From Halichondria panicea (lineage: Eukaryota > Porifera > Demospongiae > Suberitida > Halichondriidae), in contig NC_087384.1 in assembly GCF_963675165.1 (NCBI RefSeq), positions 279,001 through 343,000 on the forward strand: a DNA stretch of 64,000 bases. The letters run 5' to 3'. Positions 25,901 through 38,601 of this stretch are shown piece by piece. Within the stretch, counting starts at the first letter, position 1; each line of letters begins with the position of its first letter. The position numbers and the translations under genes are program-made. The notes under the pieces were generated by a model that saw only the letters and a program-made list of their open reading frames with translations, did not search any database and was not told where the DNA came from.

Positions 25901-28900
25901 TTTAGCCGACATGTGTGTCACGGTAACAGACTTGTTTTTACAATGTATGGAAGTACCACACTACACGTGTGTCACGGTAACAGACTTGTTTTTACAATGT
26001 ATGGAAGTATCACACTACACGTGTGTCACGGTAACAGACTTGTTTTTACAGTGTATGGAAGTACCACACTACACGTGTGTCACGGTAACAGACTTGTTTT
26101 TACAGTGTATGGAAGTACCACACTACACGTGTGTCACGGTAACAGACTTGTTTTTACAGTGTATGGAAGTACCACACTACACGTGTGTCACGGTAACAGA
26201 CTTGTTTTTACAGTGTATGGAAGTACCACACTACACGTGTGTCACGGTAACAGACTTGTTTTTACAGTGTATGGAAGTATCACACTACACGTGTGTCACG
26301 GTAACAGACTTGTTTTTACAGTGTATGGAAGTGCCACACTACACGTGTGTCACGGTAACAGACTTGTTTTTACAATGTATGGAAGTACCACACTACACGT
26401 GTGTCACGGTAACAGACTTGTTTTTACAATGTATGGAAGTACCACACTACACGTGTGTCACGGTAACAGACTTGTTTTTACAGTGATATATATATACAAG
26501 AGTATATATAATAATTATAAGAAAGAAACCTTGTTCATTGCAGATACTTTCACGGGGAATATACAATGTGGTTAAAATGCACATGCATGCAGTGCATATA
26601 TAAGGAAGTCGTTGGGACATAATTATAGGAAAGATCAATCTGCTTCAAGAGGCCATGGAAATGATTGTGTTTTTTGCTTTGCTTGCTTTGAGCTGCTCAG
26701 CTGCTGTAGCTGACTCTCAGTCTCAACAAGATGACACTATGGATGCAGAATTCATTGATCTGATGAACGTTTTCGATCAAAAAGCCAAGGAGCAGCATGA
26801 TACATCCAACTCTGAAGCTGAGCTGCAAAGCCTCAATCAGAAAGCAATAGAGCAGAGTCACACATCTAACTTTGAAGCTAGGTCGCAAAGCCTCAAAGAT
26901 TCACTCGCCATGGCAATGGCGGCCAGTTGCAGTGGGCATTGCCAGTCAGCAAACCATGGAAATGGAAGAATAATTGGAACGGCACCATCCTGTAACGGAA
27001 AATGTAGTAGGGATTGTCCCAATCATCAGTGCTACATAGGTACTCTTCACTGGTCTGACTATGGATATGGATGCTGGTGGGGCAACAAAGTGTGCTGCTG
27101 TGGTGAGGCAAAAATGATTTATTTCTTAACATAATTATATACATGCATACATCACAGATGCTGCTGTGGTGAGGCAAAAATGATTTATTTCTTAACATAA
27201 TTATATTATCATTATATACATGTACATGCATACAGCACACTGATAAAGTAAAGGAAAGACGAAGGACACAGTAAACTGTTACATAATGTGTTGTTTATTG
27301 AAATCAATGCTTATTATAAGTACAAAAGCAAACATAAGAGATTTATGCAATGGTTAGATCATGTGCATGAGATATCTATGTGTTATCTAGTGTCCCAAAT
27401 CCCGAGGGGACACTGTAACCATAGATACCGAATGCACATGCTCTAACCCATTTAGATCCTACTTTTCATTGGCTAAACAAAACATTACCTAAGGCAAAAC
27501 ATTTTTTTAAATCAAAGCCTTAGTATTATTCGTCAAGTATTACTCATGCTGAACATGCTGAAAGAGTTCTGAACACTCAAGTTGCCCCTGTATGGATGAA
27601 CTATACATGTAGTTAGCCTGAACCTATTAGCTCACCCATACCTAGAGTCTATAAACAAGCTCTCTTGCAAGAAACATTCTGCTACACCTACCCAAGCCTA
27701 CAACTATTTGTTTCTCAGTGTAGCTAAAAAGGAACAGCTTGCAAAAACTCAAGCCAATTCAAGCCAATACTCAAGTTATACAACTTGAATGCGTATAAGA
27801 AAACAAATCCCCAGAAAACCTGCAATACAATGACATTTATACAGACAATTATTATTATTTGTATTTTTTTTTATTGCATGCATGCTTATAAGTTGTTGTG
27901 TACTGCATATTTGATAGCAATCATGTCAGATAGCTGTATTGTATGATCTTCACTAGTATTGTATTCAATAGCCAAAGGCATTTATTAGATACTAGTTGAT
28001 AAGATCTACATGTACATGGGAAGTACATGGGAAGTACATGGGAAAAGTGCCTCAGAGCAGGTATACTATTAGCCTCGATCCCAGGCCGCTCTTCCTCGAA
28101 GAGAGGGCCTGGTATCGACTGTTTGCGCATGCGCCACATAATCCCCAGAAACTGGGAACTCCGGATATTATCGTATAATGCTCAGTAAAACAATGACGTC
28201 ACAACGAACAGAAGTGGATTGAAGAAAGTGGATAGAAGTGCGATTGTGAAGGTTTTTAGCTCCTGTGATAGCATTCTAATAGCTACCCCCTAGCCTGCTA
28301 TGTTAACAAAGAACTCACAGCCTGCAACCGTGTGGACGACAATCGTCTGAACGGAGGGAAGGCTGACAATAGCCTGTATGGACAGGCCACGCCCATCTGA
28401 CACTAACCTTGGTGAAAGTCTACATGTAGACTCTATTTAGAAGAAATAGCTGCTGTAACCAAACGTACAGCTCTGTCTCTAGCTAGCTAGCTAGCTATAT
28501 AGCTCTGTGTATGTAGTATTCTTTGTGTGTATATGTTATTCAGGATATTTTTCGGGGTTTAATGGGAAACATTACGAGGAAATTATCCAATAATTTTGCG
28601 CATGCGCAAACAGTCAGTAGCAGGCCTCCTTTTTGAGGCCTTGTGAAGGAGGCTAGTATTTATATACTATGGGACTTAGTATACCTAGTATTCCGTTGTC
28701 AAGTAATTGTATTGTAGTCAAGCGATTTGCGCAAGCGCACTAATATCTAAATGAGTTAGACACTGTGTCTATATAGAGCATGTTGTCAGGTGCTCTATTA
28801 GAAATAGAGCACATAGCAACATAAGCAAATACACTCAAGTGGGATCTAAGAGTATAATATTATACAGGTATCATATGATATGGTACAATCTGACACTTAT

Positions 28901-31425
28901 AGATCTATGGCAAGTATGTCATGCATGCATGCAGTGTCATGAACAATGTTTGTTGAGAATATTTTAAACAAATTGCAGGTACATGCTCTGCTGCATATAT
29001 ATATCCGACTAGAAAAACATTTGCAATGTGAAAAATTGCTAGGATTGGCCAGGGGAAACACCAAAAAGCATGGGAACAAGAAATCAGACGAGAACATAAC
29101 TGCAATCTGTTACATGCAGCAAAATTAAAGTTGATCGTGACAATGTGTGTGTAAAAGCTAGGTTATGTAGCTTTTGCACCTCCACCGAAGCATCAGCACT
29201 CGCAGGGTGCTTTCATTATGTAAGTAAGTATAGGAGGAGCTACAGAAAGCAAGTTTTCCTTTTGAAATCAGACCCTGTATGCACACATCCACACACACAC
29301 TCACACACCCACACACTCACACACCCACACCCACACATACACACATCCCCACACATTATAGAGGCTTACCTGTCCCTCACAAATCTATCAATGATGTCTC
29401 TATTGTGCACGTCCACAATGAGCACACTGTTGAACTTCTTACGATCGTTCTTACTCAATTGAGAGCGAACCTGTACACACAAGTACAGAGAATAAGAACA
29501 CAACCACACACAAGCACATGCAGTACTCTTGAATCAAAAGTTTGCAAAATGTACATGCACATGAACGGCACCTATATACATGCGGGTAATTTTTGGGGGG
29601 CAAAATATTCGTGGATGAGCAATATTGAGTCATTTCGTGGATAATATTTTCGTGGTTGCTGCTTGCACTGCAGGTAAAGGTCGGCAAGGTCGCTTCATTT
29701 GTGGGTCATGGTCAGACCTTCAGCCACGAAAACCATGAATATTTTGCCCCATGAAAATTACCCTCTATACAGGTAGTTCATACTATATTTGAAACGATGC
29801 ACGGTAATCATTGAACTAATAGCCTCATTTATACTGCACATAATAAAATTATTATATTATACAATTATACAGCTTGCAGAATCTGAACAGCATGCGTGGG
29901 GTATACATGCATGGGGTATACATGCATGGGGTATACATGCATGGGGTATACATGCATGGGGTATACATGCATGGGGTATACATGCATGGGGTATACATGC
30001 GTGAGGTATACATGCGTGAGGTATACATGCGTGAGGTATACATGCATGGGGTACACATGCATGGGGTACACATGCATGGGGTGTACCTACCTGTACGACA
30101 AGATCATCAATCTGTGTGTGCAGTTTCTTGGCGTAGTTTTTCATGGCCATCTTGTCTCCCTTCTTGACCTTACTGAATACATCTTCTACCTCCCAGGTCC
30201 ACCACACCTGGTTGGTGGCCAGCACCACCATGCCCTGGTAGTCGTACATCCACTCCACTCTGATGGAGGAGGAGGGGCAGTGTACAAATGGTAAAATGGA
30301 AGCAATGTACCTCTTAACTAGAATTTTTACACTACTTGACGTTCTACGAACAACACTGTAGCTACTATAGCTACAGAAACTACAATATACATTTTTATGC
30401 TGTGCTACGTACAGCAAGCATTATAATTGTCAAGTTCATCAGAACACACACACACACACACCCACCCACACACACCTTGATTTCTTGTGAGTATAGGTGA
30501 AGATGGCTTCCTTTGTGATGAGCTGGTTGGTCCGCCTCATCTCATTCAGCACCTACAGTTATACAGTGTTGCAAGACCATCTCCATACGTAACTCAATAA
30601 GTCAGTATTCAATCAACTACCAACCAACCCAGTATTCTTCCTATAATTATATACACTGTATATACATACCTGAGTCATCCAGTCCTCTACCTTGCCCTCT
30701 GCAACCACTCCTTGTCTATACTCCATCATCTCCCCCTCACCAGAGATCATGGCATTGGCCAGTGGTTCACCAGACGAGCCCTGATCAAACCGAAGCTTGG
30801 CTATGTTGTCAAACATCTGTGGAGACAAATAGAACAAAATAAACATAACACACACTAAGCGATTTGCAATACAAATTAATGTTCTTTGATATCTATCGTA
30901 CAACGAGAAAATTTGGCTATTTGGCGAATTTTACACAATGACATTGCCAAAGTAGCCACACACTTGAGACGTCAAATAAAAAAAACAGTTTTAAATGGCT
31001 CATTTACCAACTATAAATACTTGCCAAATTTTCCCATTATACGGTACACACTATTATATAGACTGACCTTGATCATGTGCTCCTGTACACAGGTGCACTC
31101 GTGGCTACCTAGTATAGAGAGCAGCTCTTCATCAGATATGAAGAAGAATCGAGGGAAGGCATTTCTTTTGGAGTCAAGATAATCGTTAAGGCTCTTTTGA
31201 CATTTCTCCAAACCACTGCTGATTGATTCTAAGTCTTGTAGTCTGTTCGGAGCATGGCAAGCATCTAGGACAAGCGGGTTTTTGTTTGTGTCTGACATAA
31301 TTTTCTTGAAAAGTTTGTCGATATTGTCAAATTTCTTTGCTTCCTCTGGTAGCTGGGCCCTGATGTCCCCACCGATGAAGATGGACTCGAGATACATCCA
31401 CTTGCGTTGGACCACCATCCACACC

Positions 31426-31483
<58 letters not shown>

Positions 31484-34400
31484 GGGGGGGGGGTATGAGA
31501 GGTAAATAACATAATTATTGTACAGTAGCTTGCCATGCAAAGTACTCACAACACTGAAACTAAAATATCTATACCAAATCCGTGCTTTTAGAGTACTAGA
31601 GTAGGCTCTATAAACAGAGTTTTGATAGTCCAATTTTAACGATTTTCTGATTTTCTAAAGCTTGAAAATTACATTGTGTGTGTACAATATTGTACACTTC
31701 ATATGATGAGTAATTGCACTAATTAAAACCTACCTCGACTACTTCACTGATGTGGGACAGTGACTTTTCCCATTTTTGCACTTTCTCTAGAAAGGGCCCA
31801 ACAAAACGTGAGGCTGCCATGCTCTGTAGGTTCATGGCATTGTCATCCAGTGTCAGCACGATCTCATCCACTGAACCAAGGATTGACCCACGCTCCTGAG
31901 TGCCCTTCATGTACCTACAGGGAGAGGGGATAGATGTACGTACCTCATACAGCTAGATCAGTGTATACACTGGACTTATGAAACTAATAGCCACTACCAA
32001 AAGGTCGGATGGTGCAATGGTTAGGCGTTCGGCTCTTGAGCAAGAGGTCCTAGATTCAAATAGCCACTACCAAAAGGTCGGATGGTGCAATGGTTAGGCG
32101 TTCGGCTCTTGAGCAAGAGGTCCTAGATTCAATCATATGATATGAATTTTAAAGAAAAACAAGCAAATTCTCAGTTTACAAAGCTGGGCTGACATTTGGT
32201 TTGATACTTGTACACGTATGTTGTACATGTATGTACACTGTAGTAGTGTGCTCACTTGTGGACTGTGAATCTCTGTCCTTGCCACGTGGAGACCACTTCA
32301 GCCAAACTCTTCTCAATACTCAGCTCCTTGTTAGCAGAGCCCACTATATCAGAGATGGTGTCAGCAAAGTTATGTAACTCCATGGCAAACAGGTTGGCCA
32401 GTGTGAATGTCTCTGGGTTCATGTCAAAGTTCTTTCCAGTCATTTCCATCAGTTTCTGCCAGTGCCTAAAGCAGGAGGTACGTGTTGCATGAGACACATG
32501 CATCAATGCAGTACTGTACTGTACATGTGCATATAATACAAAGTCTAACAGACACAGTAGGCATATCATAAAGGCAAGGTATGTTAAAACTTTTAATTAT
32601 TGCATAAAGTAAGTTGTTTGTATAGGAATAAAGAAGTCAAGTGGAACAAGACACAGTACAGTATACTTCTCTTAATTACGTATAGTTGAGAAATCAACTA
32701 ATTTTTTAGAATGGAAATACGTGGAGCATATCTAAGTTGAGACTCACCTTTCTCTGAGACCATCATTCTTGAGGTCAGCAAAGAGAGGGATGGAGTCCTT
32801 GAATCCTCTCATCCTCTCCTCTACCAGCTGACACACGGCGAGGGCTTTGACTTCTTTAGGAAACTTCTTCAAACGACGCACAAACTCTTCAATACCTTCA
32901 GTTAACTGTACTATGTTGAGGTCAGCCCACAGTGTGTCCGACCATTCCTCACGTGCAATCTGAGTGTGTGTATGTACCAGGTAGGCAGATACTGCTTCAC
33001 CATGCATTGCGTATAAGGCTTTCTTTGTTAGCAATACTTCTTTTTTTAGATCCCACTTGAGTGTATTTAGCAGGGAGCTATGTACATGTACATATATATA
33101 TATGAGCTGTAGTTCCTGGTAACAATATATAGATTGCTTGAGGATACAATAATTTTTATAATGTTGCTATCTAATTAGCCAATGAAAAGTAGGATCTACG
33201 TAACTATTTCATAGAGTTTATAAAGAGTACCCAACCAAACACCCACACACACACAGGTCATGTGACTCACCCTCTGTGCCACGTACAGCTCGTACACCTT
33301 GGCCAGATCCCTCAGCTCCTTGTCCACCTCTGCCAGGTCAGAGTACATTGTAATGGGCAAGTCAAACAACTTCTCAGCCATTGTCAGCTCTTGTCTCTGG
33401 CTCTCCTGCTCAGCATAGAGCTCCTGGAACTTCTTCAACAAAACAACTCCTGCACACAGCAAAAACAATAATATAAATAACGAGCTCCTTATCACAACGT
33501 AGCTTGTTTCTGGAGGCTTCACTACCAATATCAAAACTAAAAAAGATCTACATGTATGTACCTTTGTCAAGGTCAGTACCAACAGAAGCTGGTCCTTCCT
33601 CTTTGAACATCTGGTTGAATTTCTGAGCTTCTTGAGAAAAGCCCGACACTTGGTCATTGGTGATCTGTGAGACACAAGCATTGTGCTAAATACTGGGTCC
33701 ATCCATACATTATGAATGTACTATAAGGGTATATTGTACAGCATTGAAACTTCAATACTGTTGTATATTTTGTGTAGGGGGGGATACTTACGACGGTAAA
33801 CTTTTTCTTGACTTTGACGAGGCTCCTATCAATATGCTTGGCCTGAGCAAACAGGTCTAGCCACTTCTGTTCGATGCTCTCCACTCCTGTGAGCTCCTCC
33901 TCGGACACTGCTATCTTGTACATGGCTAGAGTTCGATAGCGCTCCTGTATATCCCTGTATTGTATCTCCACATCCAGGGACATGGACCGGATATTTGCTA
34001 TCACCCCTAGTACAAATTTGAGGTCTTCCAGAGTGTTGGGTTCTCGAGTTAGGTCAACAGAGAGGCCCTAATGATGGGGGTGGAATATGACAAAGACATA
34101 CAACAGTGTACATACATGTACATGCATGTGCGGTGTATAGTACATGTACATGCATGTGCGGTGTATAGTACATGTACATGCATGTGCGGTGTATAGTACA
34201 TGTACACATCACATGCACAGTAACCTAGGAGACAATTAATGTTGCAAAGAGATGGTTTCTATTTTGTTGGGAATATACAAGTCATGCACTGTGTACAATC
34301 ACTGATGTAAATACTGTGCTTGAAATTACAACTTCTATTTATTTTTTCGTATCCCATAGGGTCATTCCATATCAATTCAACGAAAAACGTGACGTCTTCA

Positions 34401-37400
34401 GAATTGCACGAAACTTGGTATATGTATGAGGAATGGTATGAAAACATCAACAAACAGCAGCCAGTTTCTAAAAGTGGGGAATTTCTGCATTTTTTAATTA
34501 ACTCAATCTCAGAAGCCATATTGTTTACAAACCCAACATTTTTCTGAGATGTTTTCATACCATTCCTCATACATATACCAAGTTTCGTGCAATTCTGAAG
34601 ACGTCACGTTTTAAATTTCGTTGAATTGATATGGAATGACCCATATATGTATCTCCCCCCCCCACACACACACATACCTCAATCTTGGTGGCCAGTTGAG
34701 TGAGACTCTCCCTTGCAGAATCGTTGAGTAGTTTACCGAGAGAGGTGACCCAGCAGCGAGCATTCTCCTGCAGAGCCCGGGAGAGGGGGTCCATATCCAG
34801 CAGAGCAAACTCAACCTCTTTGGTGGAGGGGTGACTAGCTACCTCCACTGCCACGCTAGCGTACACATGCATCTTCTCCTCGTATGTTACACACGATGGC
34901 TGTCTCTGAGAGAACTTTTCCAACAGAATATCCTACAGAAACAAGTGTGGTTGCGTGGATAGAATGAAATCGGTACCCTTTAAACATACATATCCTCCAT
35001 CTATTGGAAGCAATACTCGTGCTGATTTTCAAACATTTAACCTCTATATATATACATGTACAGTAGATGTACCAACTACTTCACAAAGATAAGACAAGGA
35101 GGGACTACAGCAAAAAACTTCAACGATAAGTAAAAGACCAGTATGAAAAACAGGTATACATACGTCGCTATTTAAACAAAGTTTCACTGCAGCAATTGAC
35201 ATAACAATAACAAAGTTCAGTTGGTACCACACACGCCCACTCACCCTCTGTAGCTTCCACAGGGAGCGATATTTCTTCCACCAGTTTGCCAGACGTGCTA
35301 GCTCTCCAATACTCGCCCGTACAGTCTCTTGAATTCCCTGAGCTAACTCTAACACTGACGGGTGTCTGCTCACGTCTGTAAAGAAGCTGAACACATACGG
35401 CTCATCTTGACCTGGCACTTGCACAGGCTTGGACTCGACACAAGAGCCTCTCTCCCAACGAGAGAACCGCTTCGTACTGTGGAAAATGATCAGCACATGC
35501 AAGTCTCAAATTAAGTGTACTCCACGCTAAATTAAAGCACAGCTACTGTATTTTTATGAAAATAGTAAGTATAAAAACTCAAAATGGACCTACAATGTAT
35601 GCGTGTACATGTATACACATGCGTACCCTTCTACGATATCCCTGACAACATTGACAATGAGTTTGAAGAGTTCGTTGCCATGAGGATGGAGTACAATCTC
35701 AGGCACAGAGAGGAGAGCCTCAACCTTGAACAACAGCTTCCCACTGAGCAGGAGGGCATTGTAGTACTTGAGATTGTTGGTCATCATCTGCTCACACAAA
35801 GACAGAGTCACATATTACACTGTTGTATAAGCAACTAGTACAGCGAAACAATTTAAGTATTATTTTGAGAAGAAGCTGCACCTTCACAAATGAATTGAAG
35901 AGTCTTTTCTCCCAGTAGGAATAATACTTTGCTAGTCTCAGAGACCTCCCAGTGTTGGTAAAGATGACCAGCCCCTCCACCTTGATCAGCAATGGTGCTA
36001 TACCATGATACTTGCGCACCAGAGAGCCCACCACTCCAGAGCGATAACCTTCTTGAAACTCAAAGTATTCCTGCATACAGTATACCAGAAACAAAAACGG
36101 TTCAATCCTGGGCAGGGTTAATTATTTGATCTTACCTTTGCTTCTGGTAGGTCCCCTCCTTGCTTAGGGGGAAATTGTTTGACTAGCCTCACAGACTCTA
36201 TGAGAACCAGCCTCTCCTCTATGTCCTCTGCATTCTTCTGCACTTGGTTGGCCAGGGACTCAAACTTGGTGATGGCCTGAATAGGGAGGGACACCACATA
36301 TGTATTTATTGTAAGCAATTAAACTAAGGTTGATAAAAGTATAATTGCCTAGTTGTATAATTAACTCACCTGTTCACACTTGGTGACATATTCTTGTATT
36401 CCGAGGGAGTTCCAGTTGAGTCTCTTACTGCCTGGAGTGAGAACACGTCTCAGGTTCTTCACATGATCGTCCAACAGCTCAGACTGAAAAATTGGCAAAA
36501 AAAACATACGTAGTCGGCAGGATTTGAACCTGCGCGGGCAGAGCCCAATAGATTTCTAGTCTATCGCCTTAACCACTCGGCCACGACTACCGGACACTCT
36601 AGCAATGTAATATACCCAATCTGACGTATCAAATCCAATCAATCTAGCACACATTGTATATGAAGACGACAATAACGATGGTAGTCTGAATGATACACCA
36701 TTTATAAAAAAGCACAATATTTTATTATACCTCAGCATCTGTGAGAGAAGCCAGCACATGGTGGTAGCGATGGAGCACGTGGTTAAGGCCATCCTGAAAA
36801 GCAATGAACTTCTCCTCCTGCAGAGCCACACTCCTGGCTAGGTCTGGTATAGGGAAACCCAGCTTCTCAAGGTACTTGGCCTCAGAGATCACTTGGGACA
36901 ACTCAGGGGCAAAGTTCACCACAAACTCACAGTTGTCTGGGAGAGCTACGTACGATGGAAACAAAGCAGCAATGCAACGTGTATTGGAGTAATACGCTAA
37001 TAATGAGAACTACTTTAAAACCATGAATGCCTAACACAGTAGCATTATAAGTACATACGTACATTGAACACACACACACACACACACAATGACACTACAT
37101 ACATGTATAATGCAGTCCTATACCTGATATCGAATGCTCTATTCTGGACACAGGTCTAGAGGCAGAATCAGAGGCTGGAGTCATTATGCTTGAGTGAGAG
37201 ACTGGAGGTGGTGGTTTGGAGAGCACTGTTTTCTTAAGCAGGTCAGGTAGAGTGGCCTCAACACTTTCAATCCAGTCAGTGTATAGCTCATCCTCGTAGC
37301 TTTTAATGGAGCGAGCCACGGTCAAGTACTTCTTACTAGCCTACAGTGAACACACACAAGTACAGTATTAGTTATTTCACCAAAATTGTCCCTGAAAATG

Positions 37401-38423
37401 GTCTTTAAGCTTTTTATTATAGCCATATTACTAATAATTATATACTGTATAGTGGGTTATTTTCGTATGGGGTAAATATTTTAGACCAAAAATTAAAACA
37501 GCGATTATTCTGCAATAGGTTCAACGTCACTATCCTGAGTTGTACGAATATTTAATTGGGTAGTTCACGAAAAGTTGCACCACGTAATACGAATACTCAC
37601 AGCTTTGCCTGCGTCACTGTCAATGAGTTCCTTCATCGTTTGAAATCTGAGAACTGTCTGCTTAATCCTCTGGAACAGTGACCTGGACCAACTGATGGCT
37701 CCAGCTACTCGAGGCTGTGTCTTTGAGCTAGGTGGAAAGTCTTTGTTGGCTTTGAACCTATCATTGATAGTGTCAACCTCTTTCTCAAAAGTGGCCAGAA
37801 TTTCGTTGAATTTTCTCATCATTGTGGCATTGATGGCATCACGGGCAGGGATTCGTTTAAAGTTGTGTAGCATGTCGAATGCCCCTTTGGCCGAGCGTAG
37901 GCTCAGGAAAGACTCATTGATGAAACTGTTGGCCTCTTCCTCTATCAGCTTCACCTCTTGCTGGAACCGGCTCATCAGACTGCGCCAGTCGTGTCTATAT
38001 AGGGGGCATGGTACAGTATTAGGGGTCAATATAACTGAATAGTACTTTAAGGTAAACTGTTGGAAAGAGTGGCGCTACACTGAAATTGCCTCTGTAAAAA
38101 TTGTTGCAAGAATGTACTAGCTCGCATATTGCAACCAGTACAATGTACAATTCAATAGGCAACTGTCACACTGTGTGCTGTACCTGCAGGCAGGGTCGTA
38201 GGGGTCAAAACGTGTGGTCTCCAGGTCTAGTACAAGACTGTTGACTCGCTCCAACACCTTCTCTATCCTCTCAGGGTCACCAGTCACAGACTTCATCTCA
38301 GGACCAAATATATTGTGGAACTCTTCAATTGTCTAGAGCAACAAAATCTCATCAAACATACAGAAACAGAATGCACCAGAGAGAAGTGAGTGTGGTGTGT
38401 GTGGAGTGGGTGTGTGGAGTGTG

Positions 38424-38466
<43 letters not shown>

Positions 38467-38504
38467 TGTGGTGTGTGTGTGGGTGTGTGTGTGTGTGGAG
38501 TGTG

Positions 38505-38546
<42 letters not shown>

Positions 38547-38567
38547 TGGAGTGTGTGTGTGTGTGTG

Positions 38568-38601
<34 letters not shown>

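Larger units (their letters stand above)
25786..29060 (+). repeat. 3.3-kb tandem unit 2
   Basis: This is the second direct copy of the unit at 22525-25785. The copies lose similarity near 29060, where unit 2 continues CCAAAAAGCATGGGAACAAG. Differences are mostly single bases and small indels, and they concentrate in the peptide's cysteine-rich coding region. Confidence 0.9.

Noticed and set aside
22657..26484. CRISPR-like array
   Set aside because: The repeats are contiguous with no unique spacers, and the context is eukaryotic. It is a minisatellite.
25911..26575. 191- and 220-aa repeat-containing open frames in array 2
   Set aside because: They have the same cause as in array 1: two overlapping frames through a non-coding 54-bp repeat.
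28897..29105. 66-aa open frames near the end of unit 2
   Set aside because: They overlap in two frames on the same strand, have no conserved start context, and are not kept in unit 1.
29852..30417. Repetitive open frames on both strands around the 15-bp minisatellite
   Set aside because: The 15-bp unit is a multiple of three and stop-free in several frames on both strands. Only the adjacent dynein exon is real coding sequence.
31989..32134. Functional tRNA gene pair
   Set aside because: No seven-base acceptor stem or standard T-arm could be formed. Only box A/B likeness remains, so it was called a tRNA-derived repeat.
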